In this document: piece by piece, positions 35,470-44,489 of the stretch | Numbering within the stretch: the stretch's first letter is position 1 | Layout of the letters: each line of letters opens with the position of its first letter | NCBI GenBank assembly: GCA_964414815.1 | Contig: CAYPXY010000014.1 | Coordinates: forward strand, 29,753-93,752 | Length of the DNA: 64,000 nucleotides | Source: Mariniblastus sp964414815 | GTDB taxonomy: Bacteria; Planctomycetota; Planctomycetia; Pirellulales; Pirellulaceae | Reading direction: 5' to 3' | Position numbers and translations under genes: made by a program | The notes under the pieces: generated by a model | The model's input: the letters and a program-made list of their open reading frames with translations, nothing else | Told to the model about the DNA's origin: nothing | The model's database searches: none

Positions 35470-35513
35470 TCGCAACCCGCAACCCGCAACCCGCAACCCA
35501 CAANNNNNNNNNN
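35470..35513. repeat. Tandem CGCAACC array running into an assembly gap
   Basis: About four CGCAACC heptamers (35470-35500), that is (GGGTTGC)n on the minus strand, four GGG tracts with TTGC linkers. Three bases later comes a run of ten N (35504-35513). The array itself or a longer version of it is the likely cause of the gap. The whole 35093-35513 stretch has no gene except the missing start of the next one. Confidence 0.9.
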
Positions 35514-35514
35514 A

Positions 35515-38500
35515 ACCGGCCTTTGGTCGCCTGCCTTTCAGGGCTTGCTTTGGACCCAGTTTTTTGGCGCGGTCAACGACAATGTCTTTCGCTGGTTCGT
35601 CATCGGAATCGGCAAAGACCAATATCTTCCGGAGCGAATTGGGGACTTGCTGGTCATTGGATCGAGCTTCTTCATCCTGCCCTATATCTTGTTCGCCTCG
35701 ATGGCCGGCTGGCTCGCCGACCGGTTCTCCAAACGCAAGGTCATCGTCTGGTGCAAGGTCGCTGAAATTCTCATCATGTCCGCCGGTGTAGCCGCAGTCT
35801 CATTGATCGGCGCCCCAAAGCCTTCAGAAGGGATCGACTCGATGTTCTACCTGCTGCTGGGGGTCGTGTTTCTGATGGGCACCCAAAGCGCGCTCTTCGC
35901 ACCTTCGAAGATGGGAACCATTCCCGAGCTGCTCAACGAGGAAACCATCTCCAAGGGAAATGGATACTTCAACCTCGTCACGCTTACCGCCACGATCATT
36001 GGCATGGTCGGAGGAGGCTGGCTGTCGGACGTCACGTCACGCGGACAGGGCAATTTATGGATCGCCGCGTTGGTACTGATTGGACTGGCGGTCGTGGGAA
36101 CCTTGGCCAGTTTCCTCACCCGTTCACTCGGCGCTGCCAATCCCTCCGCCATCTTCCCCTACACACTGATCGGCGAAACGATTCGCGACCTGATCCGTTT
36201 GCTTCGAACCAAGAACCTGGTTTGGTTTGCCGTCGGTGTTGCCTTCTTCTGGGCGATTGCAGCGTTTGTGCAACTGAACATTGATGCGTTCGCCGAGGAG
36301 AGCGGCAGTCTCGCGGAGTCCGATCGAAATCCGCTGCTGGTGGCCGTGACCATCGGAATCGCGTTGGGAAGCGTCATCGCGGGATACCTCTCTGTGGGCA
36401 GAATTGAGTTGGGCCTGGTTCCGATTGGTTCGATCGGCATCATCTTTTTTTCATTGCTGCTGAGCATGGCCCCCGAGAATTTCATCACGGGCAACCCGCT
36501 TGCACCGAAGATGATGATCGCCTGTTTATTCCTGTTTGGCTTGGGCGCCTTTGCAGGAATCTACAATGTGCCGCTGGAAGCCTGGATTCAGCATAAAAGC
36601 CCCATCGAAACTCGCGGCTCGATTCTGGCCGCCACAAATTGCCTGGCGTTCGGCGGCGTGCTGCTGATGTTTGGTGTGCTCAACATCATGCGTTACCCGA
36701 CGTACCAAGGCTCGCTCAGCGAACTCGATCCGTCCGTGACCGCCGCCAGCCTCAGCGATGACGACCGGCAACGACTCGACCAAATGAAAACGGATTACGG
36801 AGCCCAACTCAAGTCCGCTCTTAATTCAACCGCCAACCCAACCACCGACGATCCAGCCTCCACCGGCGGCGTTCGCGGGCTGGCCATTCGTTCGTCCACC
36901 GATCCATACCGCGACTCCGATCCCGAGTTTCGAAAGGTTGCGATCACTGAATTAACCTACCTGGACGCATCCATTCGGCGCGAAGCAGACCAAGTATTGC
37001 CGTTCAGCAATTACGTTTCCGAATGGACAGGCCCCCGTCAAGGCATTTCTGCGGCCAGCATTTTGAATGCGGCGACCGGAAACGGAAATCAGCTTGATCG
37101 CGAATCGGCAGCCCTGGTCAAAAAAGCTACTTGGCAAGCCGGCAAGCAGCCTCTGATGAGCTCGCGGCAGATTTTTTTCGCGATCGCTCTGATCAGTCTT
37201 CCCGTTCTGGCGTTCGGCATCTACAAGCTGGCCTTGCCAACCACACGATTGCTGTTCTGGTTGCTGTTCAAAACGCTCTACCGAGCGAAAGTCACCGGCC
37301 TGGAAAATATTCCCGCTGAATCCGGCGCTGTCATCATCGCCAACCATTCTTCCTGGCTCGACGGCGCGATCATGTTGGTCATGGTACCTCGCATCCCCAA
37401 GACCATTGCCTGGGCCGGCAACTTCTCGCACTGGACCATGAAGAAGCTGGCCAGCTTCTGCGGAGTGATCCTGATTTCCGGTGGACCGAAGTCCATCAAG
37501 AAATGCCTGGATGAGGCCAAGGAGTTGCTCAAGCAAGGCGAGCTGATCGGTATTTTTCCGGAAGGAGGCATTTCGCCCTCCGGCCAGATCCGCGAGTTCA
37601 AACCGGGCCTGTCAAAGCTGATCGACCCGCAAAATCCCGTTCCCATTATCCCAGCCTATTTTGCAGAAACCTACGGCAGCCTTTATAGTTACTCCAAGGG
37701 CAAAGCGTTCTTCAAATCGCCCGACCAGGTCCGGCGCCCGTTGTCGGTTCATTTTGGAAAACCGATTGAAAAATTTAGTTCAATGTTGGAGCTTCAGCAA
37801 ACCATGCAACGACTCAGTGCCGATTCCGTCCATCAATACGCCGGTAAATTTGTCTGTCCGGCAGCCGCGTTCATCCGCAGCGCAAAATCGCGAAAGTTCA
37901 AATCCAAGGTCGCCGACTCCACCCATCAGGAAGAGAAGGGCGGATCGCTTTTGCTTCGCAGCTTGGTGCTGCGGCGGTTGCTGAGGAAACATGTACTCGG
38001 TCAAAACGAAACCACGGTCGGCGTGCTGGTCCCTCCTTCCGTCGGTGGTGCGATCGTCAATATGGCCCTGAGCCTGGATCGGCGAGTGGTGGTCAATCTG
38101 AACTACACGCTCTCGGAAGATCTGATCAACTTCTGCATCAAGAAAGCTGGTATCACTCACGTGTTGACCTCCCGCAAGGTGATGGAGAAGTTTGATTTCA
38201 AGCTGGACTGCGAAGTGGTCTATCTGGACGACCTGCGCGAGAAACTGACGACCGGCGACAAACTGGTTTCGGCACTGCAAAGTTATCTGGTGCCGGCAAA
38301 CCTGTTGATTCGCAACCTCAAACTGAACACGGTGCAGCCCGACGATCTGAAGACAATTGTCTTTACATCCGGTTCGACGGGCGTACCGAAAGGCGTGATG
38401 CTGACCCAGCGGAACATCGCCTCCAACGTCCAGGCCATCAATCAGGTCGCTGCCTTCAATCCGCAAGATACACTCATCGGTGTCTTGCCACTGTTCCATT

Positions 38501-39453
38501 CGCTGGGATACACCGCGATGCTGTGGGCACCGATGATTTGCAACGTCCGGGTGGCCTACCACTTCAATCCGCTCGATGCAAAGATCGTCGGCAAACTCGT
38601 CGAGAAATACCAGGGCACCGTACTGATTGCAACGCCGACGTTCCTTCGTTCGTACACTCGCCGCTGCACGCCGGAACAACTGAAGTCACTCAACGCCGTC
38701 GTCACCGGCGCGGAACGATTGCCGGTCGAGCTGGCCGATGAGTTCGAGCAAAAGTTTGGCGTGCGACCGGTGGAAGGTTATGGAACGACCGAACTCTCTC
38801 CGCTGGCCGCCGTCAATATTCCTCCCTCAAGACAACTCGGCAGCCGCCACCAGCCCGACGACAAGGAAGGCACCGTGGGACGCCCCGTCGCCAATGTGGC
38901 CGCGAAAATTACGGACCTGGATACGGGCGAAGAGCTGGGCGCCAACCAGCCTGGCATGCTGTGGATCAAAGGCCCCAACGTGATGAAGGGATATCTCGAT
39001 ATGCCACGAGAAACCGCCGAGGTACTGGTCGATGGCTGGTACAAAACGGGCGATGTCGCGTTCGTTGATAGCGAAGGGTTTATCAAGATCACGGGACGCA
39101 TGAGCCGGTTCTCCAAAATCGGTGGCGAAATGGTACCGCATCTGAAGATCGAAGAGATCCTCTCTGCGCTGCTCGACCAAACACCCAACGACGACAGCGA
39201 CGATCCACTGTCCGTTGCCGTCACGGCCGTGACGGATGACAAGAAAGGCGAACGCTTGATTGTACTCTACACGGAGACACCCCATTCACCCAACACGATG
39301 ATGGAAGCATTGAAGTCGGCGGGGCTACCTAATATTTTTATTCCCTCGGCCGATTCATTTTTCAAAGTCGATCAGTTGCCGATACTGGGAACCGGAAAAA
39401 TCGATTTGAAAGGCATCAAGGACCAGGCAGAACGATTGACGGCGAAAAGTTAG
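35515..39453 (+). CDS. LplT-Aas fusion: MFS transporter, PlsC acyltransferase, acyl-ACP ligase (start lost in gap)
   Basis: At least 1,312 residues. The reading frame is open up to the N run and already reads like the first MFS helix (GLLWTQFFGAVNDNVFRW), so the true start lies in or before the gap. Numbered from base 35545: residues 1-430 are an LplT-type MFS lysophospholipid flippase and 430-540 a hydrophilic insertion. Residues 560-760 are a PlsC acyltransferase (NHSSWLD at about 600, FPEGGISPSG at about 670). Residues 790-1300 are an AMP-binding ligase (FTSGSTGVPKGVMLTQ at about 942, YGTTELSP, GWYKTGDVAFVD). E. coli makes the same functions from lplT and aas; together they recapture and re-acylate lysophospholipids. 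Two glycosyltransferase genes follow closely. Confidence 0.92.
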   Translation, partial: TGLWSPAFQGLLWTQFFGAVNDNVFRWFVIGIGKDQYLPERIGDLLVIGSSFFILPYILFASMAGWLADRFSKRKVIVWCKVAEILIMSAGVAAVSLIGAPKPSEGIDSMFYLLLGVVFLMGTQSALFAPSKMGTIPELLNEETISKGNGYFNLVTLTATIIGMVGGGWLSDVTSRGQGNLWIAALVLIGLAVVGTLASFLTRSLGAANPSAIFPYTLIGETIRDLIRLLRTKNLVWFAVGVAFFWAIAAFVQLNIDAFAEESGSLAESDRNPLLVAVTIGIALGSVIAGYLSVGRIELGLVPIGSIGIIFFSLLLSMAPENFITGNPLAPKMMIACLFLFGLGAFAGIYNVPLEAWIQHKSPIETRGSILAATNCLAFGGVLLMFGVLNIMRYPTYQGSLSELDPSVTAASLSDDDRQRLDQMKTDYGAQLKSALNSTANPTTDDPASTGGVRGLAIRSSTDPYRDSDPEFRKVAITELTYLDASIRREADQVLPFSNYVSEWTGPRQGISAASILNAATGNGNQLDRESAALVKKATWQAGKQPLMSSRQIFFAIALISLPVLAFGIYKLALPTTRLLFWLLFKTLYRAKVTGLENIPAESGAVIIANHSSWLDGAIMLVMVPRIPKTIAWAGNFSHWTMKKLASFCGVILISGGPKSIKKCLDEAKELLKQGELIGIFPEGGISPSGQIREFKPGLSKLIDPQNPVPIIPAYFAETYGSLYSYSKGKAFFKSPDQVRRPLSVHFGKPIEKFSSMLELQQTMQRLSADSVHQYAGKFVCPAAAFIRSAKSRKFKSKVADSTHQEEKGGSLLLRSLVLRRLLRKHVLGQNETTVGVLVPPSVGGAIVNMALSLDRRVVVNLNYTLSEDLINFCIKKAGITHVLTSRKVMEKFDFKLDCEVVYLDDLREKLTTGDKLVSALQSYLVPANLLIRNLKLNTVQPDDLKTIVFTSGSTGVPKGVMLTQRNIASNVQAINQVAAFNPQDTLIGVLPLFHSLGYTAMLWAPMICNVRVAYHFNPLDAKIVGKLVEKYQGTVLIATPTFLRSYTRRCTPEQLKSLNAVVTGAERLPVELADEFEQKFGVRPVEGYGTTELSPLAAVNIPPSRQLGSRHQPDDKEGTVGRPVANVAAKITDLDTGEELGANQPGMLWIKGPNVMKGYLDMPRETAEVLVDGWYKTGDVAFVDSEGFIKITGRMSRFSKIGGEMVPHLKIEEILSALLDQTPNDDSDDPLSVAVTAVTDDKKGERLIVLYTETPHSPNTMMEALKSAGLPNIFIPSADSFFKVDQLPILGTGKIDLKGIKDQAERLTAKS

Positions 39454-39472
39454 CGGTTCGCGATTTCAACTC

Positions 39473-40372
39473 ATGAAAGCCACGATCGCCATTTGCACCT
39501 GGAACCGATCACGTCTGCTGGCGGGGACGCTTGAGAGCCTTGAACGCTTGGAAATTCCGCCCGGCCTCGATTGGGAGGTGCTGGTGGTGGACAACGCTTC
39601 CAGCGATGACACAAAGTCGGTGATCGGGTCCTTCGTCGCTCGTCTCCCGATTCAGTATCTCTTTGAGCCTGAGCAGGGGCATTCGCGCAGCCGTAATCGG
39701 GCCGTCGAACATGCAAGCGGTGACGTGATGTTGTGGACCGACAACGATGTTCGGGTCGATCAACGTTGGCTGCTTGTCTACCTCGATGGCTTTGCTCGCC
39801 ATCCTCACGCAGCATTCTTGGGGGGCAGGATCAAGCCGGTACTCGAGGAGTCCACGCCGACTTGGCTGGCAGAGACCTGGGATAAATGCAAGCCCGCCTA
39901 TGCCGATCGCGACCTCGGCGACCGCGAAATCGCGATCCCTCCCGCTGGGTTTCCCTTCGGAGCCAACTTCGCAGTACGAACCGAAGTCCAGCGAAAGTTT
40001 CCCTATCGCGTGACGCTTGGCCGCCAGGGAGATGGCCTGCTGGGCGACGATGAAATCAATGTGATGCAACAAATGGTGGACTGTGGTCACACCGGAATGT
40101 GGCTTCCTGAGTCTCAGGTGACGCACTTAATCCCCAGCGACCGAGCGACCCCGCAGTACATCGCAAATTATTTTCAGGCGCAGGGGATTGCGAACGTTCT
40201 GCGGAACGCTCCCACGATGAAATCGCGATTTCACGCTTGGCGAGTCGCGTGGCATCACCATGCGTGTTTTACATGGAAACGGAAATCAGCCCCCGCGGAT
40301 GTATGGGTTTCCCACATGATCCGTTCGCGAATCGCCTGGGGAGAATTTTTGGCTTGGGGGAAAACATCATGA
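39473..40372 (+). CDS. Family 2 glycosyltransferase
   Basis: 299 residues, GT-A fold. ATIAICTWNRSRLLAGTLES at the N-terminus, LVVDNASSDDT for the nucleotide, RNRAVEHASGDVMLWTDNDV with the metal-binding Asp-x-Asp, and GDDEINVMQQMVDCGH for the catalytic region. It transfers a sugar from a nucleotide donor to an unknown acceptor, probably a surface glycan. It starts 19 bases after the fusion gene and its TGA overlaps the next ATG (ATGA at 40369-40372), so the two glycosyltransferases are translationally coupled. Confidence 0.9.
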   Translation: MKATIAICTWNRSRLLAGTLESLERLEIPPGLDWEVLVVDNASSDDTKSVIGSFVARLPIQYLFEPEQGHSRSRNRAVEHASGDVMLWTDNDVRVDQRWLLVYLDGFARHPHAAFLGGRIKPVLEESTPTWLAETWDKCKPAYADRDLGDREIAIPPAGFPFGANFAVRTEVQRKFPYRVTLGRQGDGLLGDDEINVMQQMVDCGHTGMWLPESQVTHLIPSDRATPQYIANYFQAQGIANVLRNAPTMKSRFHAWRVAWHHHACFTWKRKSAPADVWVSHMIRSRIAWGEFLAWGKTS

Positions 40373-41844
40373 GCCACTCAAGCCAACGATTGAACGAACG
40401 CAAAATCGTCATTGCCACCGATGTCCCGTTCTGGTTGGACCGGACCGGCGCGCAAAAGCGGATCAGAGAACTCACTGCCTACCTGGCCCAATCGGGTTTC
40501 GAGGTGACCGTCTATTTTTTGGGAAGCCTCCAACCGTCCACCGGACTCCCAACGGACATCACGGGACAAGACGCCGGGCAACTTCTTTCAGCGATCATCG
40601 CGGACACCCGCATTGAGTTCCTGTCGGCGGTAGACGACTGGGTTCCACAAACGCTGTCAGAAAAAATCGTCTGGAAATACCAATGCATTCTTCATGCGAT
40701 CACGCAGTCATTGAGGGCACGCAATCATCCTGCGGACCATCCGCGTGTTGACATTGCGTCGCGACGTCTGCCCGATTTTGTGTCCGCTCCATGGAAACAT
40801 CGGTTCCAAACTCGGATCAACGACCTAAAACCAGCCCATGTGATCGTCGAGTACGTAACGCTGGCTTACCTGGTCCCGGATCGACCGCATCGTCAGGGAG
40901 TCAAGTACTGGATCGACACGCACGACGTGTTGTCGAAGCGATACGAAGAATTCAAACGCCGGAACGAATCGCATTGGGTGGCGCTGTCTCACGAGGAAGA
41001 AGCTGCCGCGATCAACCAGTTCGATGGTGTCATCGCCATTCAATCGGATGAAGCCGAAATTTTTCGCTCCATGATTCGCCACAATCAACCGGTCGTGGTG
41101 GCAGGATACTCGGGAGGCTCGCTGCGGGCTGAAAGCGTTTCACTTCGAACCAACGAGCGTGAACCGGATGCCACGAACAAAGTAACGGTTGGATTCATCG
41201 CGTCGAGTAATCAGGCCAACGCCCACGGTATTCGCTGGTTCCTGCAGCACGTCTGGCCGGCGATCCAACGGCAACACAGATCCGTTGACGATAGCAACAA
41301 GCCGCCCGATCAAGCCAAAGATCGAGTCGTGCAACTGATCCTGGCAGGCTCCATTTGCGATCAAATCCCCGACCACCTGACGGACGCAACTGTGATCAAA
41401 CTGGGGCATGTCCAATCCGTGGACCAGTTTTATCGCCAGGTCCAGATGGTCGTCAATCCAGTTCAGTTCGGCACGGGCCTGAAGATTAAAAATATTGAAG
41501 CCATTGGCCATGGGAAGCCGCTCGTGATCAGTGGTCATGCCGCGGCAGGCATGATGGCGGAGACCGAAAATTGCAAGCCAGACATCGACACAGCCCAGGA
41601 ATCCAAACGGAGTGACCTTCAACCTGGAGGGCACGAAGACAAAGTCCCATCGGTTGACCGCCCCTCAGTCCCCTGGATCATTGCGGAAACCGCCAACGAA
41701 ATGGCTTCGGCGATCGTCAGGCTGACTGAAAACCAGACGGATCGCGAACGGTTAACGACTGCCGCCCGCTTGTACGCAGAAAATCATCTGGCCCCGCAAC
41801 GGATCTACAAAGAACTTATGGATCATATCACCGCTCCGTTTTAG
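40369..41844 (+). CDS. GT-B glycosyltransferase (GT4-like)
   Basis: 491 residues from the ATG at 40369, which overlaps the previous stop; the longer frame to 40237 is inside the upstream gene. N-terminal Rossmann-like half (KIVIATDVPFWLDRTGAQKRI) and C-terminal donor-binding half (VTVGFIASSNQANAHGIRWFLQHVWPAI, partly quoted; VNPVQFGTGLKIKNIEAIGHGKPLV), matching the GT4/GT1 glycosyltransferase fold. An unusual hydrophilic insertion lies at about 415-450 in the C-terminal half. The stop overlaps the convergent DinB-like gene by 4 bases (41841-41844). Confidence 0.82.
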   Translation: MSHSSQRLNERKIVIATDVPFWLDRTGAQKRIRELTAYLAQSGFEVTVYFLGSLQPSTGLPTDITGQDAGQLLSAIIADTRIEFLSAVDDWVPQTLSEKIVWKYQCILHAITQSLRARNHPADHPRVDIASRRLPDFVSAPWKHRFQTRINDLKPAHVIVEYVTLAYLVPDRPHRQGVKYWIDTHDVLSKRYEEFKRRNESHWVALSHEEEAAAINQFDGVIAIQSDEAEIFRSMIRHNQPVVVAGYSGGSLRAESVSLRTNEREPDATNKVTVGFIASSNQANAHGIRWFLQHVWPAIQRQHRSVDDSNKPPDQAKDRVVQLILAGSICDQIPDHLTDATVIKLGHVQSVDQFYRQVQMVVNPVQFGTGLKIKNIEAIGHGKPLVISGHAAAGMMAETENCKPDIDTAQESKRSDLQPGGHEDKVPSVDRPSVPWIIAETANEMASAIVRLTENQTDRERLTTAARLYAENHLAPQRIYKELMDHITAPF

Positions 41845-42341
41845 ACCATCGGCAAACCATGCACCCGCCGCCAGGCACTGACTTGGCCAAGGTGCGTACA
41901 CTCGTGAAGGATCATCAAGTAGGGAAGGGCAATCCCCAGCACGGGCATGTTCGGCTGCCATCGCGTCAAGGTCACGGGCTGGGCAAACAACGAATCGTCG
42001 GCCTGCGAAAGCAACTCCAAAATGCGTTCATGTTTGCCGACAAACGTCGCCAGCAACGCTTCCTTGGCCGGATAAATGGACGGATCGTCCTCGGGTTTCG
42101 ACTTCATGCCAAACGGATGGTCGATCGGATCCGGAAAAGTCTCTCCAAGAATCAAACTTTCGATAATCGGCAAATAGACATTCAAGTGGCTGAAAACCCA
42201 AGCGGGATGATTGGCCGGAACTTCCAGCCCCGCAACCGGCGGGCGACACATCTGGTCCTGGCTCAAATCGGCCACCAGTTTTTGCCCGTAGTCCAGATTT
42301 TTTCGGTAACAGAAAACAAGCCCCTCGATCAAGTGCGACAT
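41841..42341 (-). CDS. DinB-superfamily protein
   Basis: 166 residues, a four-helix bundle of the DinB/YfiT type. The three-His metal site can be read as His near 50 (NHPAWVFSHLN) and the pair in LHECTHLGQVSAWRR near the C-terminus. Family members are metal-dependent thiol transferases or hydrolases, some using bacillithiol or mycothiol; the reaction here is unknown. It is convergent with the glycosyltransferase gene, with overlapping stops. Confidence 0.8.
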   Translation of the reverse strand: MSHLIEGLVFCYRKNLDYGQKLVADLSQDQMCRPPVAGLEVPANHPAWVFSHLNVYLPIIESLILGETFPDPIDHPFGMKSKPEDDPSIYPAKEALLATFVGKHERILELLSQADDSLFAQPVTLTRWQPNMPVLGIALPYLMILHECTHLGQVSAWRRVHGLPMV

Positions 42342-42528
42342 TTATTCTATGCTCTCCAATGAACGGAATTCGGTAAACAGTTTAAAGTAGTAGGGTAAGG
42401 CCTTCACACCGATCATACCCCACAAGCTGGCTCCCATTTTAGGCGAGTCGTGCAAGATTTGCGATTGCCTGACAATATTTTTCCATTCCTCATGGCATCA
42501 ACGGTATGCCCATCCCCGCGGTAATCCC

Positions 42529-43725
42529 ATGACCAAGTTTCCTGCTACCAACCCCACACCGCCCGATCTTGAAATCAAGGATGCCGCGCTGATTTTCAAT
42601 AACGCCTGGGAGGAACTGGTGGACGAAATCGGCACCGAGAACCTGCGGTTCCCCAAAGAGCTGATCCTGCTCGGCGGAGCTCCCGGTTCCGGCAAGGGAA
42701 CTCAAACAGGATTCATCATGCGGGCGCGCGGATTGACCTGTCCGCCCATCGTGGTCAGCCAGTTGCTCAACTCTCCCGAGGCGCAAAAGATCAAGGACAT
42801 GGGGCGAATGGTCGGCGATCTGGAAGTCGTTGGTATCCTGTTCCGAGAACTGCTCAAGGAAGAGTATCGTAATGGCGCGCTACTCGACGGGTTCCCGCGC
42901 ACCAGGGTGCAGGTTGAATGTTTGAAGATGCTCGTCGACCGAATTGATCGACTTAGCGACCAGTTTGCCGACACACGATTGGCACTTCATTTTCGCCGCC
43001 CGACCATTCGGGCAATGGTGTTGTTTGTCTCCGAGAAGACCAGTGTCAATCGCCAGATAATCCGCGGAGAGCAAATTGCCCGACACAACCAAGAAGTTCT
43101 GGAAACGGGCGTCGGCGAAATACAGGAACTTCGTCCCACCGATACCGATGTTCAAAAGGCCCGAAATCGCTACGAAGTTTTCAAAGAGCAAACCTGGGAT
43201 GCCCTGCGATCGCTCAAAGAGGTCTATCACTACCACTTCATCAATGCGGAAGGCCCCATCGAGGAAGTTGAAGCCAACATCCTGCAAGAACTGCAATATC
43301 AAAGCTCGTTGGAACTGGATCACCGAACGTTTGACCGCATCAGTCCGATCCCGCTGGCCGAGGAAATCATCGTCCACGCCCGGCAGGAACTGGTACGGCG
43401 GCTCGACGGGTACGAACTGGAGCATCGCGATCTGTTCATCGAAGTCGTCGACCGGATTCAAAATAAATTTTTGCCTATCATCCAACGACACGCACTCTCT
43501 GGTCGTGCTGTCGTCAATTCGGAAGACCCGCTTTTCAGTGAGCCACTGGCGCTGTCCATGTTGATCGACGTGTTTTCCGAGCGTGGGTTTCACGCGGTCG
43601 TTGACAAACAGATTCACACCGTCGCCGAAACCATTGACTTGAATTCCGGAGAAATCAAAAAGCGGGAAAAGCATGTTTATCGGATCGATATCCAGTTCAA
43701 AGGCTCCTCCATCCGGCGAGGCTGA
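42529..43725 (+). CDS. Adenylate-kinase-like protein with a C-terminal extension
   Basis: 398 residues; standard adenylate kinase is about 215. Residues about 40-250 are the kinase: LILLGGAPGSGKGTQTGFIM (P-loop, about 47-66), DGFPRTRVQVECL and RRPTIRAMVLFVSEKTSVNRQIIRG. Residues 1-40 and about 260-398 are extra. The C-terminal part (PLAEEIIVHARQELVRRLDG, LSMLIDVFSERGFHAVVD) is mixed alpha/beta and not recognised. The kinase presumably acts on a nucleoside monophosphate, and the extension may regulate it or bring a partner. It is followed after 6 bases by mqnB, so the three genes to 45344 form one operon. Confidence 0.82.
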   Translation: MTKFPATNPTPPDLEIKDAALIFNNAWEELVDEIGTENLRFPKELILLGGAPGSGKGTQTGFIMRARGLTCPPIVVSQLLNSPEAQKIKDMGRMVGDLEVVGILFRELLKEEYRNGALLDGFPRTRVQVECLKMLVDRIDRLSDQFADTRLALHFRRPTIRAMVLFVSEKTSVNRQIIRGEQIARHNQEVLETGVGEIQELRPTDTDVQKARNRYEVFKEQTWDALRSLKEVYHYHFINAEGPIEEVEANILQELQYQSSLELDHRTFDRISPIPLAEEIIVHARQELVRRLDGYELEHRDLFIEVVDRIQNKFLPIIQRHALSGRAVVNSEDPLFSEPLALSMLIDVFSERGFHAVVDKQIHTVAETIDLNSGEIKKREKHVYRIDIQFKGSSIRRG

Positions 43726-43731
43726 CCATTG

Positions 43732-44475
43732 ATGGGAAACACCGAAGAAGAGGGACGATCCGTCGACTGGTTGATTCTCTTCCCGACCGAACGGGAACGT
43801 ATGCTCGCTACCACCTTCTGGCCGAAAGATCGTTTTGTCGTTGATCCAGTCGTGAAGGGGCGTAGCCAAACGCCTGTCGAAGTGGCCATCGAAATTGCCG
43901 GATTCGGAATGGTAACCTCAGCAGTACGAACCGCGCGAATGATCGAGCAGTATCAACCACGTTTCGTGTTACTGACCGGCATTGCTGGCACTTACCGGGA
44001 TCCATCGGACGTCGGCAAAGCGTTTGAGTTCAACCAGGTGCTCTGCTACGGAATTGGCATTGGAACCAGCCAGTCGTTTCAACCGGCAAGCCAATTGGGC
44101 TGGCCTCAATGGCCGGGAGACCATGATCGGCAGTCCATTGGAGATGCACTGGCGATCGGCGTTACCGGCTCCATTCCAGAAACTCAATCCGACCGGCAAT
44201 CGTCGCGGTCCGATCGACACGTTCTGTTGACGGTGCCCGCAGCGTCGGCAAATGAAATCGATGTCCGAGACAAGTTGATTTGCTTTCCCGATGCAACGGC
44301 AGAAGATATGGAAGGATTTTCCGTGGCCGTCGCGTGCCGCATGTCAGGAGTTCCATTGTCCATCATCCGTGGTATCTCCAACGTGGCAGGCGACCGAGAA
44401 AAGTCCCGTTGGCAAATGGCAGAGGCAATGAAGGCTGCCATCGAGCTATCGGAACAGAAAATATTAAAAACCTGA
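43732..44475 (+). CDS. mqnB: Futalosine hydrolase
   Basis: 247 residues of the nucleoside phosphorylase/MTAN-like fold, cleaving futalosine to dehypoxanthine futalosine in the alternative menaquinone pathway. Signs: VAIEIAGFGMVTSAVRTARM, RFVLLTGIAGTY and the ribose-binding acidic motif ATAEDMEGFSVAVACRMSG with SIIRGISNVAGDR. An MTA/SAH nucleosidase is the main alternative, but the next gene is mqnD, which decides the call. It starts 6 bases after the adenylate-kinase-like gene stop, and 14 bases separate it from mqnD. Confidence 0.85.
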   Translation: MGNTEEEGRSVDWLILFPTERERMLATTFWPKDRFVVDPVVKGRSQTPVEVAIEIAGFGMVTSAVRTARMIEQYQPRFVLLTGIAGTYRDPSDVGKAFEFNQVLCYGIGIGTSQSFQPASQLGWPQWPGDHDRQSIGDALAIGVTGSIPETQSDRQSSRSDRHVLLTVPAASANEIDVRDKLICFPDATAEDMEGFSVAVACRMSGVPLSIIRGISNVAGDREKSRWQMAEAMKAAIELSEQKILKT

Positions 44476-44489
44476 AGTCTGGCGCCTGA

